A stretch of 64,000 nt of DNA. Origin: Natrinema marinum. GTDB lineage: Archaea; Halobacteriota; Halobacteria; Halobacteriales; Natrialbaceae. The notes under the pieces were generated by a model that ran no database searches, had not been told where the DNA came from, and was given only the letters and a program-made list of their open reading frames with translations. Of the stretch, positions 26,617 through 36,221 are shown piece after piece. The position numbers were made by a program, and so were the translations under genes. The stretch lies in NCBI RefSeq assembly GCF_024296685.1, contig NZ_CP100763.1, positions 2,356,001 to 2,420,000 of the forward strand, read 5' to 3'. Numbering within the stretch: the stretch's first letter is position 1; each line of letters starts with the position of its first letter.

Positions 26617-29576
26617 GCAAGGACACCATCGAAGTTCGAGGTGCCGAGGAACACAACCTCAAGGACCTCGACGTCACGATTCCCCGCGAGGCGTTCACCG
26701 TCGTCACCGGTCTTTCGGGCTCGGGCAAGTCCTCGCTGGCGTTCGAGACGGTCTACGCCGAAGGCCAGCGCCGATACATCGAGAGCCTCTCGGCGTACGC
26801 CCGGAACTTTCTGGGCCAGATGGACAAGCCTCAGGTCGAGACCGTCGAGGGCCTGTCCCCGGCGATCTCGATCGACCAGAAGAACGCCGCGAACAACCCC
26901 CGATCGACCGTCGGGACCGTCACCGAACTCCACGACTACCTGCGGCTGCTCTACGCCCGCGTCGGCACGCCACACTGTCCCGACTGTGGCCGCGAGGTCG
27001 GCGAGCAGTCGGCCCAGAACATGGTCGAGCGCATCCTCGAGCTCCCCGACGGGACGAAAGCCAAACTCGCGGCACCCGTGGTCCGCGACCAGAAGGGTGC
27101 GTTCGAGGACCTCTTCGAGGAACTCGTCTCCGAGGGGTACGCCCGCGTCGAGATCGACGGCGAGGAACACGACCTCACGATGGACGACCCCGATCTGGAC
27201 GAGAACTTCGATCACACGATCGACGTGATCGTCGACCGCGTGAAGGTCAGCGTCGAGGACCGGCCGCGAATCATCGACAGCGTCGAGACGGCGCTCGAGG
27301 AAGCCGACGGCGTCCTCAAGGTCATCCTGCCGGACGCCTCCGAGGAAGTCGCCGCGGACCTCGGGGAGGAGGCCCGCCGGACGGGCGCGCTGGGCGAGGA
27401 GACCGAAGACGACGACCGGTTCGTCGTCGAGTTCTCGAAAGACCTCGCCTGTACGCACTGCGGGATCGACGTGCCGGAGATCGAGACCCGCTCGTTCTCC
27501 TTTAATTCGCCCCACGGTGCCTGTCCCGAGTGCGAAGGGCTGGGCGAGACCAAGGAGATCGACGAAGAGCTGGTCCTGCAAGACGAGTCCAAACCGCTGA
27601 AACACGTCTTCGAGCCCTGGAGCTACAACCGCTCGTACTACCAGACGCGGCTGGACGCCGTCGCCGAGCACTTCGGCGTCGCGCTGTCGACCCCGTTCGA
27701 GGACCTCGACGAAGACGTTCAGCAGGCGTTCCTCTACGGCACCAACGAGCAGGTGCTGTTCAAGCGGAACACGAAGAACGGCACCCGCCGGAAGAAAAAG
27801 CGCTTCGAGGGCGTCATCCCGAACTTGGAACGCCGGTACATCGAGACCGACTCCGACTCGACCCGCGAGCACATCGAGGACTACATGTCGGTCACCGAGT
27901 GTCCGGCCTGTGACGGCACCCGGCTCAAACCCGCGAGCCGGGCGGTGCTGGTCGACGAGACCGCCATCACCGAGATCAACGGAATGAGCATCGGCGACGC
28001 CCTCGCACACTTCGAGTCGATGGAGGCGGACCTCACCGAGCGCGAGAAGGTGATCGCCGAGGAGATCTTAAAGGAGATCCGCGCCCGCCTCGGCTTCATG
28101 TGTGAGGTCGGCCTCGAGTACCTCACCCTGGACCGCGAGGCCTCGACGCTGTCGGGCGGGGAAAGCCAGCGCATCCGGCTCGCGACCCAGATCGGCTCCG
28201 GCCTCGTCGGCGTGTTGTACGTGCTCGACGAGCCCTCGATCGGACTCCACCAGCGGGACAACGACCGGCTGCTGGACACGCTCTGTGAACTGCGCGATCT
28301 GGGCAACACCTTACTCGTCGTCGAACACGACGAGGAGACGATGCGCCGCGCGGACAACGTTATCGACATGGGTCCGGGTCCGGGCAAGCGCGGCGGCGAG
28401 GTCGTCGCCAACGGTCCCGTCGAGGAGGTCAAGGCGACCGAGGAGTCGATCACCGGCGACTACCTCTCGGGTCGCAAGCAGATCCCGGTCCCTGATGACC
28501 GGCGCGACCCCGACGGCGCGCTGACGATCCGCGGGGCGCGCCAGCACAACCTGAAAGACCTCGACGTGGACCTCCCGCTGGGTTGCTTTACCGCCATCAC
28601 GGGCGTCTCGGGCTCCGGGAAGTCCACGCTGATGCACGAGGTGCTCTACAAGGGCCTCGCGCGCGAGATGAACGACAACACGAGCGTGATTCCAGGCGAC
28701 CACGATGCCCTCGAGGGCCTCGAGGAGATCGAGACCGTCCGGCTGATCGACCAGTCGCCGATCGGCCGCACGCCCCGGTCGAACCCCGCGACGTACACCA
28801 ACGTCTTCGATTACGTCCGGGAGCTGTTCGCCCAGACGAAGCTCTCGAAACAGCGCGGCTACGAGAAGGGGCGGTTCTCCTTCAACGTCAAGGGCGGCCG
28901 CTGCGAGGAATGTGGCGGTCAGGGCACGGTGAAGATCGAGATGAACTTCCTCTCGGACGTGTACGTCCCCTGTGAGGAGTGCGACGGTGCCCGCTACAAC
29001 GACGCCACGCTCGACGTGACCTACAAGGGCAAGACCATCGCCGACGTCCTCGAGATGAGCGTCGAGGAAGCCTACGACTTCTTCGAATCCTCGAGCCAGA
29101 TCCGCCGCCGGCTGAAGCTGCTGAAAGACGTCGGGCTCGACTACATGAAGCTCGGCCAGCCCTCGACGACGCTCTCGGGCGGGGAGGCCCAGCGGATCAA
29201 GCTGGCGGAGGAACTCGGCAAGAAGGACTCCGGCGAGACGCTGTACCTGCTCGACGAACCCACGACGGGACTGCACTCGGCCGACGAGCGCAAGCTCATC
29301 GACGTGCTTCACCGGCTAACCGACAACGGCAACACCGTCGTCGTCATCGAACACGAACTCGACCTCGTGAAAAACGCCGACCACGTCATCGACCTCGGCC
29401 CCGAAGGAGGTGAGAACGGCGGGCAGATCGTCGCCACCGGGACGCCGGAGGACGTGGCCCGACTCGAGGACTCCCACACCGGTCGCTACCTGCGTGATCT
29501 GTTGCCGAAGGTGGATCTCGAGGGGCCACGCGGCGAGCGCGTCGAGTCCGTGAGCGCGCCGATGGACGACGATTGA
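26613..29576 (+). CDS. uvrA: excinuclease ABC subunit A
   Basis: A 987-residue DNA damage sensor of nucleotide excision repair. It has two ABC ATPase halves: Walker A GLSGSGKS at 33-40 and GVSGSGKST near 664-672; signature loops [10 protein letters not shown] (about 512) and [10 protein letters not shown] (about 855). Zinc modules are present: CTHC with CPEC near 280-310, and CEEC with CEEC near 763-790. Length and order are as in bacterial UvrA. Haloarchaea are known to carry bacterial-type UvrABC; uvrB and uvrC are not in this window. The ATG at 26613 matches the usual N-terminus ([12 protein letters not shown]). Confidence 0.97.
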   Translation: MSKDTIEVRGAEEHNLKDLDVTIPREAFTVVTGLSGSGKSSLAFETVYAEGQRRYIESLSAYARNFLGQMDKPQVETVEGLSPAISIDQKNAANNPRSTVGTVTELHDYLRLLYARVGTPHCPDCGREVGEQSAQNMVERILELPDGTKAKLAAPVVRDQKGAFEDLFEELVSEGYARVEIDGEEHDLTMDDPDLDENFDHTIDVIVDRVKVSVEDRPRIIDSVETALEEADGVLKVILPDASEEVAADLGEEARRTGALGEETEDDDRFVVEFSKDLACTHCGIDVPEIETRSFSFNSPHGACPECEGLGETKEIDEELVLQDESKPLKHVFEPWSYNRSYYQTRLDAVAEHFGVALSTPFEDLDEDVQQAFLYGTNEQVLFKRNTKNGTRRKKKRFEGVIPNLERRYIETDSDSTREHIEDYMSVTECPACDGTRLKPASRAVLVDETAITEINGMSIGDALAHFESMEADLTEREKVIAEEILKEIRARLGFMCEVGLEYLTLDREASTLSGGESQRIRLATQIGSGLVGVLYVLDEPSIGLHQRDNDRLLDTLCELRDLGNTLLVVEHDEETMRRADNVIDMGPGPGKRGGEVVANGPVEEVKATEESITGDYLSGRKQIPVPDDRRDPDGALTIRGARQHNLKDLDVDLPLGCFTAITGVSGSGKSTLMHEVLYKGLAREMNDNTSVIPGDHDALEGLEEIETVRLIDQSPIGRTPRSNPATYTNVFDYVRELFAQTKLSKQRGYEKGRFSFNVKGGRCEECGGQGTVKIEMNFLSDVYVPCEECDGARYNDATLDVTYKGKTIADVLEMSVEEAYDFFESSSQIRRRLKLLKDVGLDYMKLGQPSTTLSGGEAQRIKLAEELGKKDSGETLYLLDEPTTGLHSADERKLIDVLHRLTDNGNTVVVIEHELDLVKNADHVIDLGPEGGENGGQIVATGTPEDVARLEDSHTGRYLRDLLPKVDLEGPRGERVESVSAPMDDD

Positions 29577-29615
29577 GACTGGGTCCCGTCGACGGGGCTG
29601 ACCCCCAGCACGGCG

Positions 29616-29744
29616 TCAGAACGGCTTGACGACGGCCGGCACGCAGCCGACGACGGGTTGGAAGTACTCGCCGTGGGCGTCGATGTCGTCGGTGACATCG
29701 TATTCGGTGAAGTTCGTCGGCGTCGATCCCGGCAAGAAGATCAT
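29616..29744 (-). CDS. small protein, 42 residues
   Basis: A 42-residue open frame, MIFLPGSTPTNFTEYDVTDD at the start and VVGCVPAVVKPF at the end. It is acidic, host-like in codon use, and lies alone between uvrA and a plus-strand gene. No domain is recognised. A TATA-like AATATA stretch lies just upstream at about 29752-29757, rather close to the ATG. Moderate support only. Confidence 0.45.
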   Translation of the reverse strand: MIFLPGSTPTNFTEYDVTDDIDAHGEYFQPVVGCVPAVVKPF

Positions 29745-29857
29745 GTATAGAATATAGCGGCGAGTTCACTAACCGATCGACAGACTACTCGAGAAGACTG
29801 GGCGGTCGGAACCGACTCGGGAGTACAGCCAAGAGGGCGGCCGACCAACTGTTCGAT

Positions 29858-30241
29858 ATGGCAGAGAACCCCACGCACTCCGAAGGGCCGCCGCTCACGG
29901 AGGACCCGACTGATTCGTTCGACCTCGAGTGTCCCGAACGGGTCCAGATCGGCGTTACGCGCGGTGAAACGGATCTCGAGACGGGGCCGCCGCGGGACTA
30001 TCCAGACAGAGCCGAACTATCGGTCCGCCCGGAGTCGGCCGAGGGCCACCGCGTGATCGTCAGCGTCGACGCGATGGCCGGCGACCACGCGACGGGCCAT
30101 GCCGATGTGGCACTGACGCCGGCGGAGGCGCGGACGCTCCGGGATCGGCTGGACGACATCGTCCGGTGGATGACCGAATCGGACGAGCGGCCGAGCCCCG
30201 AACCGGGAGCGGGCGACGAACCCGACTCGAGTCCGAACTAG
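29858..30241 (+). CDS. hypothetical acidic haloarchaeal protein
   Basis: A 127-residue acidic protein with a disordered N-terminus, a central strand-rich part (RVIVSVDAMAGDHATGHADV, about 67-86) and a helix (LTPAEARTLRDRLDDIVRWM). The tail is rich in Pro, Asp and Ser. No domain recognised. It is convergent with the CBS-domain gene. Confidence 0.68.
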   Translation: MAENPTHSEGPPLTEDPTDSFDLECPERVQIGVTRGETDLETGPPRDYPDRAELSVRPESAEGHRVIVSVDAMAGDHATGHADVALTPAEARTLRDRLDDIVRWMTESDERPSPEPGAGDEPDSSPN

Positions 30242-30375
30242 CGCCTTTGTATCGCGGTCGTACTGCTGAACGTCCTCCACCAGCGCTTCGCGACGAGTAT
30301 CGAACGCGAGCGAAACCGGACTGCCTCGATCGGAGGCGGTGATTTCTCGCAGTATTCGACCGCGCCTGTACGCGG

Positions 30376-30780
30376 TCACTCGGGACTCGGCGACTGCACG
30401 CGCGAGATGTAGCCAGCCAGATCCGAGGTCGTCACCATCCCGATGACGCCCTCGTCATCGTCGATGACGGGGATGTGGTGGAAATCGCGCTCGACCATAA
30501 CGTCTGCAGCGTCGCGGATGCTGTCCTGTGCCGACGCCGTGACGACATCCGTGCTCATGTACGTCGACACCGGTGTCTGATCTTTCGGCTGGCGTTCGGC
30601 GACGATCCGGACGAAATCCGTCGTCGTCAGGATCCCCTCGAGTCGGTTCTCGTCGTCGACGACGACGACCGAGCCGATTCCGTTCTCGAGCATGAGTTGG
30701 GCGGCCTGCTCGACGAGCGTGTCCGTCGATACCGTGTGTACCGACGTGGACATGACTCGAGCGACGAAAATATCCTCCAT
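30376..30780 (-). CDS. CBS-domain pair protein
   Basis: A 134-residue protein made of two CBS motifs (about 8-62 and 73-128), seen in VMSTSVHTVSTDT, GIGSVVVVDD, GILTTTDFVRI, then YMSTDVVTASAQDS and GMVTTSDLAGYI. CBS pairs bind adenosine nucleotides and regulate partner proteins. The ATG at 30780 fits a TATA box about 25 nt upstream; the frame is open 20 codons further. No partner domain is fused and none is adjacent. Confidence 0.92.
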   Translation of the reverse strand: MEDIFVARVMSTSVHTVSTDTLVEQAAQLMLENGIGSVVVVDDENRLEGILTTTDFVRIVAERQPKDQTPVSTYMSTDVVTASAQDSIRDAADVMVERDFHHIPVIDDDEGVIGMVTTSDLAGYISRVQSPSPE

Positions 30781-30800
30781 ACGAGACAGTACTCGGTAAC

Positions 30801-30810
30801 CACTATAAGG
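30801..30810 (-). promoter_or_regulatory. TATA-like box for the CBS-domain gene
   Basis: The minus strand reads CCTTATAGTG, 21-30 nt before the ATG at 30780, giving a leaderless transcript and supporting that start. Confidence 0.5.
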
Positions 30811-31056
30811 GTTGTTGGCTCGGACCGCTGCCGGCGGCACTCGGCCGCCGCCCGATCGATCGGGGCTGCTCGAAATCGCCCGGATCGAACCGGGGATGCC
30901 ATCGAGAGCGAACCGTCCCTCGATCCGACGATCGCTGCCGCCGAGTCACTCGTCGAACGACCGCGAGTAAGTACCAAGTTACATAAACGAGTCGAAAACA
31001 ATAGTAAATCTGTTAGGAGAGAGCAACCGATGGGATTCAGCTCTTGAGAAAGCCGA

Positions 31057-31070
31057 CGATATCAATATCG
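31057..31070. repeat. inverted repeat CGATAT-CA-ATATCG
   Basis: Perfect 6-bp arms with a 2-nt spacer inside the AT-rich intergenic region. Confidence 0.4.
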
Positions 31071-31182
31071 CCTCTCCAAGCATTTTATGTCCGAGTAAGC
31101 CGATAATCACTCTCAGATATCGGCAGAGGGACGATCCCCCATTAATTCGAACCTAGGCAAGAGAAAGATCGCTACAAATAGC

Positions 31183-31199
31183 CATATGGCGCCCATATG
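31183..31199. repeat. inverted repeat CATATGG-CGC-CCATATG
   Basis: Perfect 7-bp arms around a 3-nt spacer, in the AT-rich intergenic region. The compact shape suits a dimeric DNA-binding protein. Confidence 0.5.
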
Positions 31200-31263
31200 C
31201 GAAATTTGGGCGGTTTCACGATTGGCATTCCGCTGTTACTCGGCAGACAGAACCATACAATTT

Positions 31264-31283
31264 CATAGTATTATTATACTATG
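31264..31283. repeat. inverted repeat CATAGTAT-TATT-ATACTATG
   Basis: Perfect 8-bp arms around a 4-nt loop, 60 nt after the IclR stop on the minus strand. As RNA it would form a weak AU-rich hairpin, so a terminator role is possible but not shown. Confidence 0.5.
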
Positions 31284-31342
31284 TTATGAACTCGCCCCGA
31301 AGTCGAGAGGCCGAACGTCAATCACCGCGTCGGGGGAGTGGC

Positions 31343-32134
31343 TCACGAGTGCGCGAGGTTCAACTCGAGTTCGTTGACCACGCTTCGAATCATGTCCGGG
31401 ATCTCGTCGGTGAACCGTTCGCCGCGCATCCGGTGGCTCGGGCCGGCGACGGCGAACGCGCCGAAGATGTCGCCGTCGGGACCCATCAGCGGGGCCGCGA
31501 CGGCGTGAAGGCCCTGCGTGCTCTCGTCGATGTTGAAGGCGTACCCTCGCTCGCGGACCGTCTCGAGTTCCGCGAACAGGTCCGCTTCGCTGGTGATCGT
31601 TTCGTCGGTCGCGGCCGGCAGCCCGTGGCGGGCGACGATCTCACGGACTCGCTCGTCGGGCAGGTTCGACAGGATCACCTTCCCGCCGGCGACCTGATGC
31701 ATGTAGAACCGCCTGCCGATTCGAGCGCGACTGAACACGCCCTTCTGGCCCGCCTTTCGCTCGAGGACGACGCATCGACCGCGCTGTTCGACGGAAAACT
31801 GAACCGTCTCCCCGGTGAGATCGGCCAGTTCACGGATCTTCGGTTCGATGTACTGTAACCCCTCGATCTGATGGAGCGCGTAGCCGCCGACGTCGAGGAA
31901 CCGGAGCCCGACCCGGTACTCGTCGCCCTCTTTGACGACGTAGTCGTGTTTGAGGAGCGTAATCAGGTGTTTGTGGACGGTTCCCTTCGACTTCCCGGTC
32001 GCCGCCGCCAACTCCGATACCCTGGCCCCGTCTCGAGCCTGTAGTTCGTCGACGATTCCAAGCGAGGTCTCGACGCTCTTGATCGTCGGTGATCGCGGTC
32101 CGTGATCCCCGTTTTCGGCATCGTTTCGGGACAT
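31343..32134 (-). CDS. IclR-family transcriptional regulator
   Basis: A 263-residue regulator. An N-terminal winged helix (about 15-75, with AAATGKSKGTVHKHL as recognition region) is followed by the IclR effector domain (GETVQFSVEQRGRCVVLE through HAVAAPLMGPDGDIFGAFAVAGP). Members sense small metabolites, often aromatic or short-chain acids. It is divergent from the CoA-transferase genes with 179 nt between starts, so it likely controls that cluster. The start at 32134 gives the usual N-terminal length. Confidence 0.93.
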   Translation of the reverse strand: MSRNDAENGDHGPRSPTIKSVETSLGIVDELQARDGARVSELAAATGKSKGTVHKHLITLLKHDYVVKEGDEYRVGLRFLDVGGYALHQIEGLQYIEPKIRELADLTGETVQFSVEQRGRCVVLERKAGQKGVFSRARIGRRFYMHQVAGGKVILSNLPDERVREIVARHGLPAATDETITSEADLFAELETVRERGYAFNIDESTQGLHAVAAPLMGPDGDIFGAFAVAGPSHRMRGERFTDEIPDMIRSVVNELELNLAHS

Positions 32135-32275
32135 ACCATCCCATCTAGGCGCTAGTTCGCAAAAAGGGTCACGCACGGAAACGGATCGGCGACCGCGTTT
32201 CGTTATTCGACAGCGTTGCCGACCGATGCCGACTATCCGGCCGGAAGAGCGGACCGAGCGGCCGAAAAGAGATGG

Positions 32276-32283
32276 CCTTATAC
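32276..32283 (+). promoter_or_regulatory. TATA-like box for the CoA-transferase operon
   Basis: CCTTATAC lies 31-38 nt upstream of the ATG at 32314. The position supports that start and lies in the intergenic space shared with the IclR regulator. Confidence 0.45.
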
Positions 32284-32313
32284 GAGTGCCCGCTGTGGTC
32301 GGTGCTGTACCCG

Positions 32314-33225
32314 ATGTCAAAAGTGACGACGATGGCGTCCGCGATTAGCGACGCCGTTAACGACGGTGATAGCCTGTATCTCGCGGGGTTCACGCATCTG
32401 ATCCCCTTCGCCGCCGGGCACGAGATCATCCGCGCCGGCTACAGCGATCTCGAGCTCGTCCGCGCGACCCCCGATCTGGTGTACGACCAGCTGATCGCCG
32501 CGGGCTGCGTCTCGAAGGTGACGTTCTCGTGGGCCGGCAACCCCGGCGTCGGCAGCCTCCGGGCGTTCCGGCGAGCGGTCGAAGCGGGCGTTCCGAACCC
32601 GATCGAGACCGAAGAGTACACCCACTACGGGATGGTCGCGGCGCTGCACGCCGGCGCGGCGAACTTGCCGTTCATGCCGGTTCGGACGTTCGCCGGCTCC
32701 GACCTCGTCGACCACAACGACGCGATCCGGACGGTCTCGAGCCCGTACGGCGACGACGAGATCCCGGTCGTCCCGCCGATCGAGCCCGACGTGGCGATCG
32801 TCTCCGCACAGCGAGGCGACGAGGACGGTAACGCCCACCTCTGGGGAATTCCCGGAGAGCAGAAAGAAGCCGCGCTGGCGGCCGACACCGTCGTCTGCTG
32901 CGTCGAGGAGCTCTGTTCGACGGAAACGATTCGGAGCGATCCCAACCGGACGTTGTTCACCGCCGACGCCGTCGACCACGTCGTCGAGGTCCCCTACGGC
33001 GCACACCCGTCGTACGCGCAGGGGTACTACGACCGGGACAACGAGGCCTACCTCGAGTGGGAAGAGGTCTCGAAGAGCCACGAGGACGTACAGGCGTGGC
33101 TCGACGAGTGGGTCTACGGCGTCGAAAACCGACGCGAGTACCTCGAGAAACTCGGTGCAAAGCGGCTGCTGGACCTCGAAGTCGACTCGCGGTACGCGAC
33201 GGCGATCGATATGGGTGACTACTGA
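32314..33225 (+). CDS. class I CoA-transferase, alpha subunit (GctA/IpdA-like)
   Basis: A 303-residue alpha subunit. Family landmarks are an N-terminal LAGFTHLIPFAAGHEI glycine-rich region and SAQRGDEDGNAHLWG near 172-186, the (A/S)QxxDxxGN motif of CoA-transferases. It resembles glutaconate CoA-transferase and IpdA more than acetoacetate transferases. The downstream beta-subunit gene overlaps it as TGATG. The pair would move CoA between carboxylates. The ATG at 32314 is preferred to one 14 codons upstream because of promoter spacing. Confidence 0.88.
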   Translation: MSKVTTMASAISDAVNDGDSLYLAGFTHLIPFAAGHEIIRAGYSDLELVRATPDLVYDQLIAAGCVSKVTFSWAGNPGVGSLRAFRRAVEAGVPNPIETEEYTHYGMVAALHAGAANLPFMPVRTFAGSDLVDHNDAIRTVSSPYGDDEIPVVPPIEPDVAIVSAQRGDEDGNAHLWGIPGEQKEAALAADTVVCCVEELCSTETIRSDPNRTLFTADAVDHVVEVPYGAHPSYAQGYYDRDNEAYLEWEEVSKSHEDVQAWLDEWVYGVENRREYLEKLGAKRLLDLEVDSRYATAIDMGDY

Positions 33226-33980
33226 TGGAGTACACTGACACGGAGCTCATGGTGACGGCGGCGGCGGAACAGCTCGAGGACGACGACTCGGTGCTGGTCG
33301 GGATCGGCGTCCCGAACCTGGCTTGCAACCTCGCAAAGCGCAACCACGCGCCGAACCTCGAGATGATCTACGAGTCCGGGACGATCGGCTCGAACCCGAG
33401 TTCGCTCCCGCTGTCGGTCGGCGACCCGGTGCTCGCCTCGGGCGCGGTCGGCGTCGAATCGATGCTCAACGGCTTCTCGTACTACCTGCAGGGCGGGCGG
33501 ATCGACGTGGGCTTCCTCGGCGGCGCGCAGGTCGACAAGTACGGCAACATCAACTCGACCGTGATCGGCGACTACGACGATCCGGCGGTCCGGCTGCCCG
33601 GCAGCGGCGGGGCCTGCGAGATCGCAAGCAACGCCCATCGGACGATCATCATCTCGCCGCTCGAGCAGCGGCGGTTCCCCGAGGAGGTCGACTTCGTCAC
33701 GAGCCCGGGCTACCTCGACGCCGAGACCGATCGGGCCGACCTGGGGCTTCGGGGCGGGCCGGACGCCGTCATCACCGACAAGGCGATCATGGGGTTCGAC
33801 GACGACGGCGAGATGATCGTCGAGCGACTCCACCCCGGCGTCACCGAAGCCGACGTGCGGGCGGCGACCGGCTGGGAGATTCAGTTCGCCGACGATGTCG
33901 AGCGGACGCGAGCACCGACCGACGACGAGCTCCGATTGATCCGCGAGGAGCTCGACCCCGACGGCGTCTACCTCGACTGA
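33225..33980 (+). CDS. class I CoA-transferase, beta subunit (GctB/IpdB-like)
   Basis: A 251-residue beta subunit. E50 in MIYESGTIG matches the active-site glutamate that forms the glutamyl-CoA thioester in GctB, so it is probably an active transferase and not a hydrolase-type IpdB; the latter cannot be excluded. GFLGGAQVDKYGNINS near 97-112 is the second family signature. It is translationally coupled to the alpha subunit. The IclR regulator and the TRAP transporter genes flank it. Confidence 0.88.
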   Translation: MEYTDTELMVTAAAEQLEDDDSVLVGIGVPNLACNLAKRNHAPNLEMIYESGTIGSNPSSLPLSVGDPVLASGAVGVESMLNGFSYYLQGGRIDVGFLGGAQVDKYGNINSTVIGDYDDPAVRLPGSGGACEIASNAHRTIIISPLEQRRFPEEVDFVTSPGYLDAETDRADLGLRGGPDAVITDKAIMGFDDDGEMIVERLHPGVTEADVRAATGWEIQFADDVERTRAPTDDELRLIREELDPDGVYLD

Positions 33981-34210
33981 ACGGCCCGGCTCGAGCGGAG
34001 ACGCGACGTAACTTCCGTCTTTTCTCGCGAAGGGGGCGATAGCGCCGCACCAGCGGTATCGAACGGCCGCGCCGGCGAGCCGGTCGAATCACCGAGGGCA
34101 CGTTCGTCCGGCACGGAGACGCCTCACCTCGAGCGTCGCCACTGGCTGGTCGCCGAAGGAAACGACCGCCGGTCGATCCGGAGTCGTTCGAAAAACGCGC
34201 CGCGAACGGG

Positions 34211-36214
34211 TCAGTCGCCGCCAGGGACGGCACCGACGCCGGTATCGCGCGTCACCTGCGTCTGGAGCGCGATGAGGACGAGCGCAACGGCGACGACGCC
34301 GAGGCGTGGCAGCAGCGACGGCCACACCATCGCGACGACGCCCAGGGCGACGTAGACCGCGCGCACGCCGTAGCTCAGCGGCGACGAGATCCCGAAGGGG
34401 TCGGGCGCGCAGTTGAGTCCGTGGGTGATCGCGACCGCGCCCAGCAGGACGATCAGTCCCGAGCCGGCGGTCGCGAGTCCCAAGCCGCCGGTCACGATCT
34501 CGGGGTTGTAGATGAACGTGAACGGGAGCACGAACAGCGGCAGGCCGAGCTTCAGCGCCTCGAGCGCCGTCTTCCAGAAGTTCGACTCGGCGATGCCGGT
34601 CGTCACCACGACCGCGATAGCGATCGGCGGCGTGATCCCCGAGAGGATCGCCGCGTAGAACACGAAGAAGTGCGCGGCGACCGGCTCGAGGGCGAACTCG
34701 CCGGTCAGCGTCGGCGCGATGAGCAAGGCGACGATCGTGTACGCCGCCACGGTCGGCATCCCCAGTCCCAGGATGAGACAGACGACCATCGAGAGGATGG
34801 CCGTAAACAGCAGGATGCCGCCGGCGACGCCGACGATGGCGAGCGAGAGCTTGCCGGGGAGGCCGGTCGCGTTCAGCAGATCGACGATTCCGTTGACCGC
34901 CGCGATGATGATCGCGATCGGCGCGATGGCGACGGCACCGAACTTGAACCCGGAGACGGTGTCGTTCGCGGCGTCACGGACCGTTCCGATCGGGTCCGCG
35001 TCGCCGACGATGCTCAGGATGATCGGCAGGCCGGCACCGGTCACCACCATCGCCCCACAGGTGTACAGCGCGGAGGAGATGACCGTCCACTGAGCGATCC
35101 CCAGCGTGTACAGCAACACGGCGAAGGGGACGCCGAAGCGGATCGCCTCGATTACGGGGTGGTACCCCTCCTCGAGGTCGTCGAGCCGGCTATCCAGATC
35201 GATCCCACCCTCGGGGAGCTGTTTGATCGACATGTAGTGGACGCCGATCGCGACGGAGATGTAGAACACCAGCGCTGGGATGATCCCGGCGATGAGCACG
35301 TCGACGTAGCCGATCCCCGGAATGAGCGAGGCCATGACGAACGCGGCCGCGCCCATCACCGGCGGCATGATCTGCCCACCGGAGGAGGCGACGGCCTCGA
35401 TCCCGCCGGCCGAGTCCGCCTTCATCCCGCTTTCCTTCATCAGCGGAATCGTGAACGAACCCGTCATCGCCGCGTTCGCCGTCTGGGCGCCGTTGATCGA
35501 CCCCACGATCAGACTCGAGATCACCGCCGACTGGGCGACTCCCGACCGGAGGTACTTCGCCGTTCGGAAGGAAAGCCGCATGATCAGGTCGAACGCGCCA
35601 TACCCCTGCATCAGTCCCGCGTAGAGTAAGAACAGCGCGACCTTGACGGCGACGACCTGCGTGATCGAGCCGAAGAAGCCGTCGAACTCCATCGTCAGGA
35701 CGTTGATGATCTGTTCGGCGGCGATCCCGCCGTGGCTCAATAGTCCGGTGATGAGGTTCCCGAAGTAGGCGTAGAGGACGGACGCGATCACGACGCCCGC
35801 GAAGGCCGCCCCGAACGCCCGGTAGGTCAGATAGAGGACGACGAGCCCGAACAGGCCGCCGATGGCGTACTCGTAGCCCAACGCGTAGCCGATCCGCTGG
35901 GTCTCGAGCACCTCGTAGTGCAGCCAGACGTAGGCCGGCACGGCGACGCCGACGAGCGCACACGCCCACAGCCCGAGACGCTCGAGGCGATCGGTTCCCT
36001 CGAGGTCGCGGAGTTCGTCGAGAACGTAGATCAGGACGCCACCCGCGAGGAAGACGGCACCGTACTTCGCCCGCGGTACCTCCTGATTGAGCCCGTACAG
36101 CAGGACCCGGCCCCAGAAGAGCAGGGCCACGACCGTGACAAGATTGTTCAGCAGGTGCTCCCGTCGGAGATCCAGCGGCGACCAGACGGGCGGTTCGCTC
36201 TGGGTCTCGCTCAT
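34211..36214 (-). CDS. TRAP transporter, fused permease (DctQM-type)
   Basis: A 667-residue membrane protein of about 16-18 helices, with the small (DctQ-like) and large (DctM-like) permease parts joined. The large part holds typical TRAP segments (SSGGQIMPPVMGAAAFVMA near 275-293; GLGMPTVAAYTIVALLIAP near 480-498). It works with a TAXI binding protein; the upstream gene encodes one, only 7 nt away in the same operon. TAXI-TRAP systems import organic acids or amino acids with Na+ or H+ symport. Convergent with the CoA-transferase pair. Confidence 0.93.
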   Translation of the reverse strand: MSETQSEPPVWSPLDLRREHLLNNLVTVVALLFWGRVLLYGLNQEVPRAKYGAVFLAGGVLIYVLDELRDLEGTDRLERLGLWACALVGVAVPAYVWLHYEVLETQRIGYALGYEYAIGGLFGLVVLYLTYRAFGAAFAGVVIASVLYAYFGNLITGLLSHGGIAAEQIINVLTMEFDGFFGSITQVVAVKVALFLLYAGLMQGYGAFDLIMRLSFRTAKYLRSGVAQSAVISSLIVGSINGAQTANAAMTGSFTIPLMKESGMKADSAGGIEAVASSGGQIMPPVMGAAAFVMASLIPGIGYVDVLIAGIIPALVFYISVAIGVHYMSIKQLPEGGIDLDSRLDDLEEGYHPVIEAIRFGVPFAVLLYTLGIAQWTVISSALYTCGAMVVTGAGLPIILSIVGDADPIGTVRDAANDTVSGFKFGAVAIAPIAIIIAAVNGIVDLLNATGLPGKLSLAIVGVAGGILLFTAILSMVVCLILGLGMPTVAAYTIVALLIAPTLTGEFALEPVAAHFFVFYAAILSGITPPIAIAVVVTTGIAESNFWKTALEALKLGLPLFVLPFTFIYNPEIVTGGLGLATAGSGLIVLLGAVAITHGLNCAPDPFGISSPLSYGVRAVYVALGVVAMVWPSLLPRLGVVAVALVLIALQTQVTRDTGVGAVPGGD

Positions 36215-36221
36215 GGGCGTT

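Larger units (their letters stand above)
30811..31342. other. 532-nt intergenic region, AT-rich in its second half
   Basis: Between the promoter of the CBS gene and the 3' end of the IclR gene, both on the minus strand. From about 30960 the base composition drops sharply in GC compared with the genes. It contains three AT-rich inverted repeats and no supported ORF. It may hold a non-coding RNA, a protein-binding region or the remnant of a lost element. Confidence 0.6.
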
